DNA from: JAIBJN01 sp963748205
Lineage (GTDB): Bacteria; Actinomycetota; Thermoleophilia; Gaiellales; Gaiellaceae
Assembly: GCA_963748205.1 (NCBI GenBank)
Contig: CAVVIB010000014.1
Coordinates: forward strand, 1 to 64,000
Length of the DNA stretch: 64,000 bases
Direction: 5' to 3'
Shown: one piece after another, positions 8,410 to 17,666 of the stretch
How positions within the stretch are numbered: position 1 is the stretch's first letter
Layout: the number at the start of each line of letters is the position of its first letter
Notes under the pieces: model-generated
What the model was told of the DNA's origin: nothing
The model's database searches: none
What the model saw: only the letters and a program-made list of their open reading frames with translations
Position numbers and translations under genes: made by a program

Positions 8410-9339
8410 AGCTCCGTCCCCATGTAGACGTCCTCGAGCGTCCGCCCGCGCGGCACGAGCCGCCGCAGGCCGACGCCGAGCTCGGCGACGGCGTCGCGGA
8501 CCGCGTCCTGGCCGCCGTCCGAGCCGTCGAGCAGAGAGCAGCCCGTCGCGCTCGGTGACGTCGAGGCCACGTTGTCTGAGCAGCGCCGCCAGCTCGTCGG
8601 TTCGCTCGTCCACCTCGACGAGGAACCCTTCGGGACCTTGCCGCAGGTCCACGAGGCTCCCCGCGTGCGCGACCACGCCGCCCTCGACGATCACGACCGC
8701 GTCGCAGATCCGCTCCACCTCCTCCAGGTGGTGGGACGAGATGAGGATGTGCATCCCGAACTCGGTCCCGACGCGGCGGATGAGATCGAGCATCTCCGTG
8801 CGCTGCACGGGGTCGAGGCCGTCGGTCGGCTCGTCGAGGAGGACGAGCTCCGGGTCGTGCGCGATGGCGCCCGCGAGCTTCACGCGCTGCCGCTGGCCCG
8901 TCGACATCGCGCCGACGGAGCGGAAGCGCTCCTCGCCGAGCCCGACGAGCCAGAGCGCGTCGTTGGCCCGCTGGACGGCGGCGCGGCGCGGGAGCAGGTG
9001 CACCTCGGCCAGGTGGCGCACGTAGTCGGCGGCCGGAAGCTCGGACGGGAGGTCGTGGTGCTCGGGCGCATACCCGACGCGCGCGCGCACGGACAGGCCG
9101 GAAGCGGCGGGATCCTCGCCCAGGACGAGCAGCTCGCCTTCGTCCCGTATGCGCAGGCCGAGGATGAGCGAGAGGAACGTCGTCTTGCCCGCGCCGTTCG
9201 AGCCGAGCAGGCCGGTGATTCCGGGCCCGACTTCGGCCTCGAGGCCGGCGAGCGCCACGGTGCGCCCGTAGCGCTTGACGACGCCGCGGGCGGAGACGAC
9301 GGGTGGCGGGCCCTGGCTGGTCGCGATCGCGTCGCTCAC
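8406..9339 (-). CDS. ABC transporter ATP-binding protein, one frame break
   Basis: First gene of the exporter operon. Walker A GSNGAGKTT, signature MSTGQRQRVKL and Walker B LVLLDEPTDGLD are intact. The C-terminal 40 residues (LDGSDGGQDAVRDA to EDVYMGTEL) lie in another frame, entered at about 8530, where ctctctgctc has one extra base. The corrected protein is about 310 residues and ends in TGA at 8406-8408. Start ATG 9339 (MSDAIATSQ). Cargo unknown; candidates are drugs, lipids or natamycin-like compounds as for other DrrA relatives. Confidence 0.85.
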
Positions 9340-9380
9340 GCCCGAGGGACGCTACAGACCTGGTGCGACGGCCGCAGCCC

Positions 9381-10173
9381 TCAGACCGTCAGCTCGGCGA
9401 GGCCGCCGACGGGAAGCCAGCGGACGAGCTCGTCGACGTCGGGCGCCGCAGCGAAGGCCCGCTCGACCTCGGCCCGGCCTTGCTTGAAGTGCGACCAGCC
9501 CTCGTAGTGGACGGGGATCGCGGTGCGCGGCCGGACGAGGCGGCAGAGCTCCACCGCCTCCTCGGCGATCATCGTGTACCGAAGCGGGCCGGTGACCGGG
9601 AAGCGAACGCAGCCGAGGTGCAGGAGCATGGTGCCGATCGCGAGGCGCTCGGGGACGCGTCGCACCGCGTCGTAGAGGACCGTGTCCCCCGTGATCCAGA
9701 GCAGGCCGTTCTCCTGGCCCTCCCAGCGCAGCGCGAAGCCGATCACGTCGCCCGCGACCGGGCGGCTGAGCGGCGGCCCGTGCCGACAGGGCGTGGCCGT
9801 CACCTCGATCGCCGGCCGACCCGGCGCCTCGAGGCGCGTCGTCTCCCACGCCTTCGAGCCCGCGCACGGTGCCGCCGAGCCGGCTCGGCGCCCGGAGACG
9901 GTCGTGACGACGGCGCCCGCCGCGGGCAGCAGGGCGCGGCCGGCGATGTCGAGGTTGTCACCGTGGTGGTCGTGGCTGACGAGCACCGCGTCGAGCGGAC
10001 CGACGTCCGCGGCGGCGATCGCCGGCGCGGTCGAGCTTCCGCGAGCTGGAGCCCCACCCGAAGTCGTAGCTCCCGCCCGGCGGGTCGAACGTCGGGTCCG
10101 TGAGCAGCCGCCAGCCGTCGACCTCGATCAGTGTCGTCGGCCCGCCGATGTGGGTGATGCGGGCGAGGCTCAC
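9381..10173 (-). CDS. MBL-fold metallo-hydrolase (UlaG/lactonase-like), one frame break
   Basis: Metallo-beta-lactamase fold. The N-terminal part (ITHIGGPTTLIEVDGWRLLT) has the strand pattern of UlaG/YtnP-like enzymes. The metal motif is SHDHHGDNLD, a variant of HxHxDH. A second ligand region is WITGDTVLYD, and PVHYEGWSHF supplies the last His. The two parts lie in different frames that meet at about 10028. The start GTG 10173 overlaps the stop of the upstream alpha/beta hydrolase (GTGA), so the two are one operon. The substrate is unknown. Confidence 0.75.
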
Positions 10174-10985
10174 ACGGGCTGCGGCACGGAGTGCGACACC
10201 GCCCACTCGAGCGCGTAGTCGGCGATCTCCTCCCAACCCTCCTGCGCGGGCAGAAGGTGTGCGTAGCCCTCGTACTCCTTCACCTCGGTGACCGTGTCCG
10301 ACTTGTAGTGCTTGGCGTTCGACTGCTGCACCTTCGGCGGCATGAGGTTGTCCTCGCTGCCCGAGATGAAGAGCAGCGGCGCCCGGTCGTCATTCTTGTA
10401 GTCGACCCAGGAGGCTTGATGGCCGGGCTGGAAGTTGGCGAGCACGATGCCGAAAAGAATCGCCCCCGACGCCGGGACGTGGTAGCGCTCGTAGAGCGCA
10501 CGGGACTCCTCCTCGCCGAACGTGTTCGTGAACGCGTAATGCCACTGGTCGTGCGTGAACCCGACCGCGCGGTGGCGGTTGGCCGGGTTCTTGAGGGCCG
10601 GAAACAGCGACTTGATCTGCGCCGGCGGCGTCACGCGGACGCCCTCGGTGGGCGCGGAGTTGATCGCCACGCCGACGGCGCCGAAGCCGTGGTCGAGGAG
10701 AAGCTGCACGAACGTCCCGCCGGCGGAGTGGCCGATGAGGATAGGCGGCTTGTCGAGGCCGCCGACGATCTTCTCGAGGTGCTCGACGACGCCGGGAACG
10801 GTCAGCTCCTCGATCGGGGTGGGATCCTCGTTGAGGGACTCGACCTCCACCTCGAAGCCGGGGTAAGCCGGAGCGATGACGTTGTAGCCCTTGCTCTCGT
10901 AGTGGGTGACCCAGTGCTCCCAGCTTCTCGGGGTGACCCAGAAGCCGTGGATGAGGACGATGGTGTCGGGTGCTTCCGCGTTCAT
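10170..10985 (-). CDS. Alpha/beta hydrolase
   Basis: 271 residues from ATG 10985, which has GGAAGGAT placed seven bases upstream; an earlier ATG at 11042 lacks this. The nucleophile elbow is GHSAGG with Ser87. The oxyanion stretch is LIHGFW near the N terminus, and the late part has SEDNLMPP and a catalytic His in EYEGYAHLLP. This matches the non-haem esterase/haloalkane-dehalogenase-like subfamily common in soil bacteria. Divergent from the HxlR gene, which may control it. Probably cytoplasmic. Confidence 0.85.
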   Translation of the reverse strand: MNAEAPDTIVLIHGFWVTPRSWEHWVTHYESKGYNVIAPAYPGFEVEVESLNEDPTPIEELTVPGVVEHLEKIVGGLDKPPILIGHSAGGTFVQLLLDHGFGAVGVAINSAPTEGVRVTPPAQIKSLFPALKNPANRHRAVGFTHDQWHYAFTNTFGEEESRALYERYHVPASGAILFGIVLANFQPGHQASWVDYKNDDRAPLLFISGSEDNLMPPKVQQSNAKHYKSDTVTEVKEYEGYAHLLPAQEGWEEIADYALEWAVSHSVPQPV

Positions 10986-11068
10986 TGGGCGATCCTTCCG
11001 GTCGGGGGGAGCCGCGAACCTAACAAGGGTGGGTTTCTTCATGCAACTCGCAGCGCTACCCTTGGCCG

Positions 11069-11527
11069 ATGCTCAAGCGCGAGTACGAAGGACAGGAGGC
11101 ATGCTCGGTCGCGCGCACGCTCGAGGTCATCGGCGAGCGGTGGACCCTGCTCATCATCCGCGACGCGTTCCTCGGCCTGACCCGGTTCGACCAGTTCCAG
11201 GAGAGCCTGGGAGTCGCCCGCAACGTGCTCACCGATCGGCTCGGGCGGCTCGTGGAGGCGGGCATCCTCGAGCGCGTGCTCTACGCGGCGCGGCCTCCGC
11301 GGCACGAGTACGTCCTGACGGAGAAGGGCCGGGACCTGTTCACCGCCCTCAACGCGCTGCGCCAATGGGGGGACGAGCACCTGACCGAAAAGCCGATGCG
11401 GCTGCTCCAGAGGAAGGCGGACGGAACGCGCGTGATCGCGGCCCTCGTCCCCGACGGGACGCCGGCCCTCACGCAGGACGAGATGGAGCTGGTCCCGGGC
11501 CCCGGCTTCCCGCGCGGGGACCGATAG
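11069..11527 (+). CDS. HxlR family transcriptional regulator
   Basis: 152 residues. Winged helix typical of HxlR/MarR-like regulators: CSVARTLEVIGERWTLLIIR, RFDQFQESLGVARNVLTDRL and LTEKGRDL. The early Cys (C13) is the conserved HxlR cysteine used in aldehyde or redox sensing in characterised members. Divergent from the alpha/beta hydrolase and MBL genes, and just upstream of a VOC gene. That arrangement suggests local control of reactive-carbonyl or small-molecule detoxification. That role is inference. Confidence 0.9.
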   Translation: MLKREYEGQEACSVARTLEVIGERWTLLIIRDAFLGLTRFDQFQESLGVARNVLTDRLGRLVEAGILERVLYAARPPRHEYVLTEKGRDLFTALNALRQWGDEHLTEKPMRLLQRKADGTRVIAALVPDGTPALTQDEMELVPGPGFPRGDR

Positions 11528-11537
11528 GTTCCGCGGC

Positions 11538-11934
11538 GTGAGCACTCGGACGACTCCGATCACGGGCGTCGACTTCGTCTCGGTCGCGACGAAGGACATC
11601 GAGGCCGCGATCGAGTTCTACGGCACGGCGCTCGGCCTTCCGCACACGGTCACGTACGGGAAGTCGCCCGGGGTCGAGTTCGAGACCGGCAGCCTCACGC
11701 TCCAGATCCTCCAGTCCGAGGCCTTCGGGATGACCTACCAGACCGACAACCACCCGATCGCGTTCCAGGTCGACGACGTCGCCGGGGCGCGGGCGGAGCT
11801 CGAGAGCGCGAGGCATCGAGTTCGAGGGCGACATCATCGACTCGGGCGTCTGCCACATGGCGTTCTTCAAGGATCCCGACGGCAACGCGCTCATGCTCCA
11901 TCACCGCTACGCGCCGAAGACGACCTCCGGCTGA
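11538..11934 (+). CDS. VOC family protein, one frame break
   Basis: About 131 residues. It opens GVDFVSVATKDIEAAIEFYG and ends, after a frame change near 11808 (AELES then RGIEFEGDIIDSG), with MAFFKDPDGNALMLHHRY. The DPDGN-lxLHxR close is the usual end of VOC/glyoxalase domains. Start GTG 11538, ten bases after the HxlR stop, so co-transcription is likely. Function is probably carbonyl or antibiotic-like small-molecule binding; no specific substrate can be named. Confidence 0.75.
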
Positions 11935-12004
11935 GCGCGATGAGTTCTCCCGCTCGGCCGGGTCGCTATCAGTACCAACCTGAGGGACGAAGGGAGACGG
12001 AGCG

Positions 12005-12535
12005 ATGAGGAAGCTGGTGGAGTCGACGTTCATGACGCTGGACGGCGTCATCTCGAGACCGCAGGACTGGAGCCCGCCCTACTGGGACGCCGAGCACGTG
12101 GCCTATGCGGAGAAGTTGCTGGAGCCCGCCGACGCGCTGCTACTCGGGCGCGACACCTACGAGGTCTTCGCCGCGTCCTGGCCCGAGCGGGAAGGCGAGT
12201 ACGCGGCCAGGCTCAACGCGATGCCGAAGCACGTCGCTTCGAGGACCCTGACCGAGACGACCTGGAACGCGAGCCTGATCGAGGGTGACGCCGCCGAGGG
12301 AGTCGCCGCGCTGAAAGCGGAGGACGGCGGAGACATCCTCAAGTACGGGACCGGCGAGCTCGACAAGGCGCTCGCCGCGCGGCAGCTCGTGGACGAGTTC
12401 CACTTCTGGGTCTTCCCGGTCGTCGCCGGGCAGGGCGACCGCCTCTTCGACGGGCTCGACCTGACCACCCTGAACCTCGTGGAGACGAACCGCTTCGCGA
12501 GCGGGATCGTCGTCCTCGTCTACGCGCACGCGTGA
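12005..12535 (+). CDS. Dihydrofolate reductase family protein (RibD C-terminal-like)
   Basis: 176 residues with start ATG 12005 after GGGAGACGGAGCG. Motifs of the RibD_C/DHFR-like fold: MTLDGVISRPQ, LLLGRDTYEVFAASWP, KHVASRTL, ILKYGTGEL and FWVFPVVAGQGDRLF. These proteins bind NADPH. Bona fide folate or riboflavin activity is unproven for this stand-alone subfamily, which is common in actinobacteria. It stops five bases before the convergent cupin gene. Confidence 0.9.
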   Translation: MRKLVESTFMTLDGVISRPQDWSPPYWDAEHVAYAEKLLEPADALLLGRDTYEVFAASWPEREGEYAARLNAMPKHVASRTLTETTWNASLIEGDAAEGVAALKAEDGGDILKYGTGELDKALAARQLVDEFHFWVFPVVAGQGDRLFDGLDLTTLNLVETNRFASGIVVLVYAHA

Positions 12536-12539
12536 GGAG

Positions 12540-12878
12540 CTACTCCAGGTTCTCCTGGATCATCGTGGGCGAGTCGTGGATGCAGATCATGTCCAGGCGC
12601 TCGGGGCCCAGGCTCTCGAACTTGTGGGGCGTCTCGGTGGAGACGACGATGATGTCCCCCGGGCCTGCCTCGAGCTCCTGGCCGTCCGCGGTGAACAGCG
12701 CGCGGCCGCCGCGAACGATCCACGTCTCTGAGTAGGGATGACGGTGCAGGCCGGGGCCTCCGCCGGTCTCGCTGTTGACGAGGAAGAACGAGACGCCGGA
12801 GGAATGCGGCTCCCCCACGAACGTGATCGTCCCTCCGGGGCTGGGCTCGAGCTCGCCCGCCCGAATGTGCGTGTGCAT
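12540..12878 (-). CDS. Cupin domain protein
   Basis: 112 residues forming a single cupin barrel. Metal motif 1 is GPGLHRHPYSETWIV (two His and a Glu); motif 2 is PGDIIVVSTETPHKF (His). Strong AGGAGG ribosome site precedes ATG 12878. It follows the beta-glucosidase gene in the same direction with a 27-base gap, so it may be the last gene of the sugar operon. It ends convergent with the DHFR-like gene. Function unknown. Confidence 0.85.
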   Translation of the reverse strand: MHTHIRAGELEPSPGGTITFVGEPHSSGVSFFLVNSETGGGPGLHRHPYSETWIVRGGRALFTADGQELEAGPGDIIVVSTETPHKFESLGPERLDMICIHDSPTMIQENLE

Positions 12879-12905
12879 CGCCGGCCTCCTCTCGTAGGCT
12901 CGCGC

Positions 12906-14219
12906 CTACGGTAGTCGGCCTTCGCGCGCGACCGTCGCGAGGAACCGCCCGCTGTCGCGCACGCGGCGCTCGAGCGTCGAGAAGTCGACGTGGACGATCC
13001 CGAAGCGGTGCCCGTAGCCGTGGGCCCACTCGAAGTTGTCGAGGAGCGACCACACGAAGTAGCCGCGGAGCGGGATCCCGGCCTCGAGGGCGGCGTGCGC
13101 CGCGGCGAAGTGGCGCTGGAGGAAGCTCACCCGCTCGGGGTCGCTCGTCGGGTCGCCGTTGAGGGGGTAGGCGGCACCGTTCTCGGTCACGTAGAGGGGC
13201 AGGTCGCCCGTGCGCGAGGCGACGAACTCGAGCACCTCGGCCAGCCCTTCCGGGTAGACCTCCCAGCCCATCTCCGTCAGCTCCTCTGGCGGGCCGGGTG
13301 GGAGCGGAGGCAGAAGCGGCGAGCGGAAGATGTGGCGGCAGTAGTAGTTCACGCCGAGGAAATCGATCGGCGTCGCGATCAGCTCCAGGTCGCCGTCGAG
13401 CACCTCGTCGCGCCGCCAGCCCAAGGCATGCACGGTGTCTTCCGGGTAGCCGCGGCCGGCCACCGGGTCGAGGAACCAGCGGTTCACCTGGTCGTGGGCC
13501 AGCATCGCCGCCTCCTGGTCGAGCGGGTGCGGGGTAGCCGGGTGCGCGGGGTGGAAGTTGAGGACGATCCCGACCTCGACCTCGGGGGCAGCAGCGCGGA
13601 TCGCCTGCACGGCGAGGCCGTGCGCGACGAGCAGGTGGTGCGAGGCGGCGAGCGCGGCCTCCGGCTCGACCCGGCCCGGCGCGTGCGAGCCGATCCGGTA
13701 GCCGTGATCGGCGACGACGTAGGGCTCGTTCATCGTCGCGATGTGCCTGACGCGGTCGCCGAGCCGGGACGCGACGACGGTCGCGTACTCGGCGAACGCC
13801 TCGACGATGGAGCGCTCGGGCCAGCCGCCGGCATCCTCGAGCGCCTGCGGGAGATCCCAGTGATAGAGCGTTGCGTACGGCTCGATCCCGTGCGCGAGCA
13901 GCTCGTCGACGAGCCGGTCGTAGAAGTCGAGGCCTGCTTCGTTGACCCGGCCGGTGCCCTCCGGGAGCACACGCGACCAGGCGACCGAGAAGCGGTAGGC
14001 GTCGAGGCCGAGCTCCGCCATGAGAGCCACGTCCTCGCGGTAGCGGTGGTAGTGGTCGCAGGCCACGTCGCCGGTCTCGCCGTTCGTGACGCGTCCCGGC
14101 GTGTGCGAGAAGCGGTCCCAGATGCTCGGGCCCTTGCCGTCGGCGTCGCTCGCGCCCTCGACCTGGTACGAGGCGGTGGCGGCGCCCCAGACGAAACCTG
14201 CAGGGAACGCCGCGCTCAT
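12906..14219 (-). CDS. Glycoside hydrolase family 1 beta-glucosidase
   Basis: 437 residues, the usual GH1 size. Family N-terminal signature FVWGAATASYQVEG, acid/base Glu165 in TMNEP and nucleophile Glu346 in YVTENG are intact, as is the aglycone-side WSLLDNFEWAHGY near the end. No signal peptide, so it acts inside the cell on sugars imported by the adjacent transporter, releasing glucose or galactose from beta-linked disaccharides. Start ATG 14219 overlaps the permease stop (ATGA). Regulated with the operon by the LacI-type protein at 17667. Confidence 0.95.
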   Translation of the reverse strand: MSAAFPAGFVWGAATASYQVEGASDADGKGPSIWDRFSHTPGRVTNGETGDVACDHYHRYREDVALMAELGLDAYRFSVAWSRVLPEGTGRVNEAGLDFYDRLVDELLAHGIEPYATLYHWDLPQALEDAGGWPERSIVEAFAEYATVVASRLGDRVRHIATMNEPYVVADHGYRIGSHAPGRVEPEAALAASHHLLVAHGLAVQAIRAAAPEVEVGIVLNFHPAHPATPHPLDQEAAMLAHDQVNRWFLDPVAGRGYPEDTVHALGWRRDEVLDGDLELIATPIDFLGVNYYCRHIFRSPLLPPLPPGPPEELTEMGWEVYPEGLAEVLEFVASRTGDLPLYVTENGAAYPLNGDPTSDPERVSFLQRHFAAAHAALEAGIPLRGYFVWSLLDNFEWAHGYGHRFGIVHVDFSTLERRVRDSGRFLATVAREGRLP

Positions 14220-15097
14220 CCCTTCACGGCTCCTTCCATGATCCCGCCGACGATGTGCTTGCCGAGCAGGGCGAAGACGATCAGCACGGGAACCGTGCCG
14301 ACGAGCGTGCCCGCGAGGATGATCGAGCGGTCGGGAACGTAGCCCTGCCCCAGGCTGTTGAGGGCGACCTGCACGGTCGGGTTCTGGCTCGAGAGGGCGA
14401 TGATCGGCCAGAAGAAGTCGTTCCAGGCCATCAGGAACGTCAGCATCCCCAGCACGGCCATGGCCGGCCTGGCAGCGGGCAGGACGATCGACCAGAAGAT
14501 GCGGAACGTCGAGGCGCCGTCGACGACCGCGGCCTCGATGATCTCGGTCGGCAGCGCCCGGATCAGGTACTGGCGCATGAAGACGACGCCGAAGGCGCTG
14601 ACGAGCGTCGGAAGGATCACCGCCTGGAGCTGGTTCACCCAGCCGAGCTCCGCGATGAGGATGAAGAGCGGGACGACGCCGAGCTGGGCCGGCACCATGA
14701 TCGTCGCGAGGATGATCACGAGGAGCACGTTGCTCCCGCGGAAGCGCAGCTTGGCGAACGCGAACCCGGCGAGCGTGCAGAAGAAGACCGTGCCGAGGGC
14801 GATCGAGCCCGAGACGACGAGCGAGTTGAGCAGCGCCTTGACCATGTCGACCTGGTCGAGCGCCGAACGGATGTTGGACCAGAGGTTGTCGCCGGGCGTG
14901 AGCGGCGGGGGCGTCTTGGCGATGTCCGCGTTCGTGCGGGACGCCGCCACGACCGTCCAGTAGAGCGGGATGACCGCGAGGATCGTGGTCGCGATCAGGG
15001 CCGCGTACGTGAACGGCCCCGCACGGCGGTCGCCGACGCGCTTCCGCTCGAACCTCTTGCGGGCGACGGTGGGCGTGGGTGCGGGCGCCGTGGTCAC
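14216..15097 (-). CDS. Carbohydrate ABC transporter permease (MalG/LacG-like)
   Basis: 293 residues, start GTG 15097 overlapping the partner permease stop. Six membrane segments, starting YAALIATTILAVIPLYWTVV. The cytoplasmic EAA loop that docks the ATPase is visible as EIIEAAVVDGASTFRIFWSI. With the partner permease it forms the channel of a sugar importer. No ATPase gene is present in the operon. In actinobacteria such systems commonly borrow a shared MsiK/UgpC-type ATPase. Confidence 0.93.
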   Translation of the reverse strand: MTTAPAPTPTVARKRFERKRVGDRRAGPFTYAALIATTILAVIPLYWTVVAASRTNADIAKTPPPLTPGDNLWSNIRSALDQVDMVKALLNSLVVSGSIALGTVFFCTLAGFAFAKLRFRGSNVLLVIILATIMVPAQLGVVPLFILIAELGWVNQLQAVILPTLVSAFGVVFMRQYLIRALPTEIIEAAVVDGASTFRIFWSIVLPAARPAMAVLGMLTFLMAWNDFFWPIIALSSQNPTVQVALNSLGQGYVPDRSIILAGTLVGTVPVLIVFALLGKHIVGGIMEGAVKG

Positions 15098-16113
15098 GCC
15101 GTCCTCCTGCGACGGCCGATCGTGAAGACGCTGCGGCCCTTCGAGGCCAGGAGCGCGTTCACGGCGACCGCGACCATGATGATCAGGAACATCGTCCAGG
15201 CCGTCGCCGCGGCCCGGCCGAGCTGGAAGTTGAACCAGCCCTGCTCGTAGAGGAGCAGTCCGAGCGTCTGGTACTGGTGGTCGGCGCCGCCGCGGTAGCC
15301 GCCGGCGCCGCCGAAGAGCAGCGGCTCGCCGAAGAGCTGCGTCGCGCCGATCGTCGAGATGATGACCGTGAAGATGATCGTCGGCTTGATGCCGGGGACC
15401 GTCACGTGGCGCAGCTGCTGCCAGCGGCTCGCGCCGTCGACCTCGGCCGCCTCGTAGAGATCCTTCGGGATCGCCTGCATGGCGGCGAGGTAGATGAGCG
15501 CGTTGTAGCCCGTCCACCTCCAGGTGACGATCGTGGAGATGGCGATCTGCGACGACCACTTGCCGTTCTCCCAGTCGATGTTGTCGACGCCGAAGACCCC
15601 GAGGAACCAGTTGATGAGGCCGAAGTCCCGGCCGAAGAGCATCGCGAAGACGATCGTCGCCGCCGCCACCGACGTCGCGTAGGGCATCAGCAGCGAGACG
15701 CGGAAGAACGTCGAGCCGCGAAGCTTGCAATGGAGCAGATGGGCGAGCCCGAGCGCGATCAGGAGCTGGGGCACGGTCGAGATGAGCCCGATCGTGAGCG
15801 TGTTCATGACCGCGTTCCAGAACTGGTCGTCGTGGATCAGCCGGGTGTAGTTGTCGAGGCCGACCCAGGTCCGCTCGTCCACGTTCTGGAGGTTCACGCT
15901 GTGCAGCGAGATCCAGGCCGTGTAGGCGAGCGGGAAGAGGCCGAAGCCGGCGAAGAGGAGGAAGAACGGCGAGATGTAGAGGTACGGCGAGGCCTTCGAG
16001 TCGAGCTTCGTCAGCCGCGTGCGCCAGGCGCTACGCGGCCGCGGGCCTCGCGGAGCCTCGGCCACGAGCGAGCCGGCCTGGTCCGTCGCCGCCATCTGTG
16101 CCTTGAGCCTCAT
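15094..16113 (-). CDS. Carbohydrate ABC transporter permease (MalF/UgpA-like)
   Basis: Up to 339 residues. First helix ISPFFLLFAGFGLFPLAYTA; EAA loop DLYEAAEVDGASRWQQLRHV. A charged cytoplasmic N terminus of about 40 residues precedes the first helix. Two possible starts: ATG 16113 (MRLKAQM) and ATG 16095 (MAATDQ). Neither has a clear ribosome site, and a 20-base tandem duplication covers the first ATG, so I leave the choice open. Works with the downstream permease and upstream binding lipoprotein in uptake of an oligosaccharide. Confidence 0.9.
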   Translation of the reverse strand: MRLKAQMAATDQAGSLVAEAPRGPRPRSAWRTRLTKLDSKASPYLYISPFFLLFAGFGLFPLAYTAWISLHSVNLQNVDERTWVGLDNYTRLIHDDQFWNAVMNTLTIGLISTVPQLLIALGLAHLLHCKLRGSTFFRVSLLMPYATSVAAATIVFAMLFGRDFGLINWFLGVFGVDNIDWENGKWSSQIAISTIVTWRWTGYNALIYLAAMQAIPKDLYEAAEVDGASRWQQLRHVTVPGIKPTIIFTVIISTIGATQLFGEPLLFGGAGGYRGGADHQYQTLGLLLYEQGWFNFQLGRAAATAWTMFLIIMVAVAVNALLASKGRSVFTIGRRRRTA

Positions 16114-16144
16114 GGTCGCGGGGGGAGCCTCATGGTCGCGGGGG
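16106..16144. repeat. 20-base tandem duplication over a start codon
   Basis: The unit agcctcatggtcgcgggggg occurs at 16106-16125 and again, minus one G, at 16126-16144. It contains the reverse complement of the permease ATG, so a second ATG is created at 16133 on the minus strand. That copy opens a frame of only a few codons (MRLPPRP then stop). Confidence 0.9.
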
Positions 16145-16146
16145 CC

Positions 16147-16181
16147 GCCGGCGGCTCCGCAAGGGAGACGGAGCCGCCGGC
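16147..16181 (-). terminator. Intra-operon hairpin after the binding-protein gene
   Basis: GCCGGCGGCTCCG (16147-16159) pairs with CGGAGCCGCCGGC (16169-16181) around a 9-base loop, in the gap between the solute-binding protein and permease genes. Such hairpins usually stabilise the binding-protein mRNA and let only part of transcription continue to the permeases. Confidence 0.65.
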
Positions 16182-16217
16182 GCGTGAGGAGATGATGCTA
16201 CGAGGACGCCGTCGGGA

Positions 16218-17560
16218 TCACTGGATCGCGTTCGCGATCTCTTCCATGGCCTGGTCCCACGACGCATCGGGGTCCTCACCCTGCTGGTCGACGCGGTTGA
16301 GCGCCTGGGAGATCGTGTCCTTGACGACGCCGTCCTTCGGGCCGAGGTGGGCGATCGGGAGGTCGTCGGCGGACTCCTTGAAGATCTCGCCGATCGGAGC
16401 GCCCGAGAAGTAGTCGTCGGACGCCGCCGCCACGGCTCCGTCAGCCGCAGCGACCGAGCTGGACGGGAAGTGCTGCCCGTTCGTCCACATCTTGATCTGC
16501 TGCTCCGGGGCGGTCAGCCACTCGATGAGCTTGTACGCCTCCTCGTGGTTCTCGCTGGCGGCCGGGATGGAGAGGTAGGAGCCGCCCCAGTTGCCGCCGT
16601 CGCCCGGGATGCTGGCTACGTCCCACTTGCCGGCGCCGGCGTCGCCGGCCTGGCCCTTGATGTAGCCGATCATCCACGCGGGACACGAGATGGTGGCGAA
16701 GGCGCCGTTGGCGAAGGCCTGGTTCCACGCCTGGTCGAACTGCTCGAGCTTCGCCGTCAGGCCGGCCTGGATCGCCGTCGACGGCAGATGTCGTAGGCGT
16801 CCTTGACGACCGGGTTCGAGTCGTAGATCGGGGTCGCCTTCCTCGTCGTAGTACTGCAGCTCGGACTGGCCGATGATCGCGTTGTAGAGGCCCGAGGCGC
16901 TGTCGATGAACGCCGAGCCCTTGGGCGCGTTGGCCATGTACTGCTCGCCGCTCGCGATGAAGTCGTCCCAGTCCTCCCAGAGGGCCGAAAGCTCGTCGCG
17001 GTCGGTCGGCAGGCCCGCCTGCTCGAACAGGTCGGTGCGGTAGCAGATCGCCTGCGGGCCGGTGTCCGTCCCGAGGCCGAGCGTCGCTCCGTCGGCGGTG
17101 CGACCCGCCTCCCACTTCCAGGGGAAGAAGGTGTCGGCGAGGTCCTCGGCGCCGAACTCGTTCAGGTCGACCCACTTGTCGGCCTGATTCTGGGTCACCT
17201 CGGCGATGCGCGCGACCTCGATGCCCTGGATGTCGGAGAGCCCTGCACCGCCGGCCAGGTGCGTTTGCAGCGCCTGGTAGTAGTCCTGCTCGAACTCGAT
17301 GCTGGTCTCCTCGATCGTGACGTGCGGGTTCAGCTCCATGTACTCGTCGTACAGACCGGCTTCCTCGTAGCCGAACGTGCCGAACAGGCCGACCGAAAGG
17401 GTGACCGGCTCCGCGCTCTCGCTTCCGCCCCCGGTCCCGGCTGCGTCCGCGTCCGTGGCTCGTCGCCGTCGCCGCCACATCCGACGAGCAGCAAGGCGAC
17501 CGTTGCGAGCAGGACAAGAACACTTGGAAGTAGGCGGAACAGTCTGCGTGGGCTCGGCAT
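16218..17560 (-). CDS. Sugar ABC transporter substrate-binding lipoprotein, three frame breaks
   Basis: Extracellular solute-binding protein family 1. It begins at ATG 17560 with a textbook GAGGAGGTCCTG ribosome site. A lipoprotein signal (MPSPRRLF, then a hydrophobic run ending LLLVGC) puts the mature Cys on the outer face of the membrane. The mature domain contains EPVTLSVGLFGTFGYEEAGL, GYIKGQAGDAGAGKWD and EAYKLIEWLTAPEQQIKMW. Frames change at about 17461 and at a compensating pair, about 16842 and 16793, between YYDEEGD and TAIQAGLTAKL. The corrected length is about 447 residues. First gene of the beta-glucoside operon. Confidence 0.88.
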
Positions 17561-17625
17561 CAGGACCTCCTCAGAATCCGCTGATGAGCCGTTTGGCTCG
17601 GCCGATGTACCGGGACGAATTTGCA

Positions 17626-17657
17626 TGTAAGCGCTTTCATCCGTGGAAGCGCTTACA
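17626..17657. promoter_or_regulatory. Paired LacI-type operator between divergent genes
   Basis: TGTAAGCGCTT (17626-17636) is repeated inverted as AAGCGCTTACA (17647-17657). Each arm contains the self-complementary core AAGCGCTT with its central CG, the hallmark of LacI/GalR/CcpA-family operators. It lies between the binding-protein gene (leftward) and the LacI-type gene (rightward). The regulator can therefore control both its own gene and the operon. Confidence 0.88.
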
Positions 17658-17666
17658 ATACACATC

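Noticed and set aside
16790..16850. Programmed frameshift in the sugar-binding lipoprotein gene
   Set aside because: Two close compensating shifts with no slippery heptamer or pseudoknot, in a gene family not known for recoding. Sequence error is simpler.
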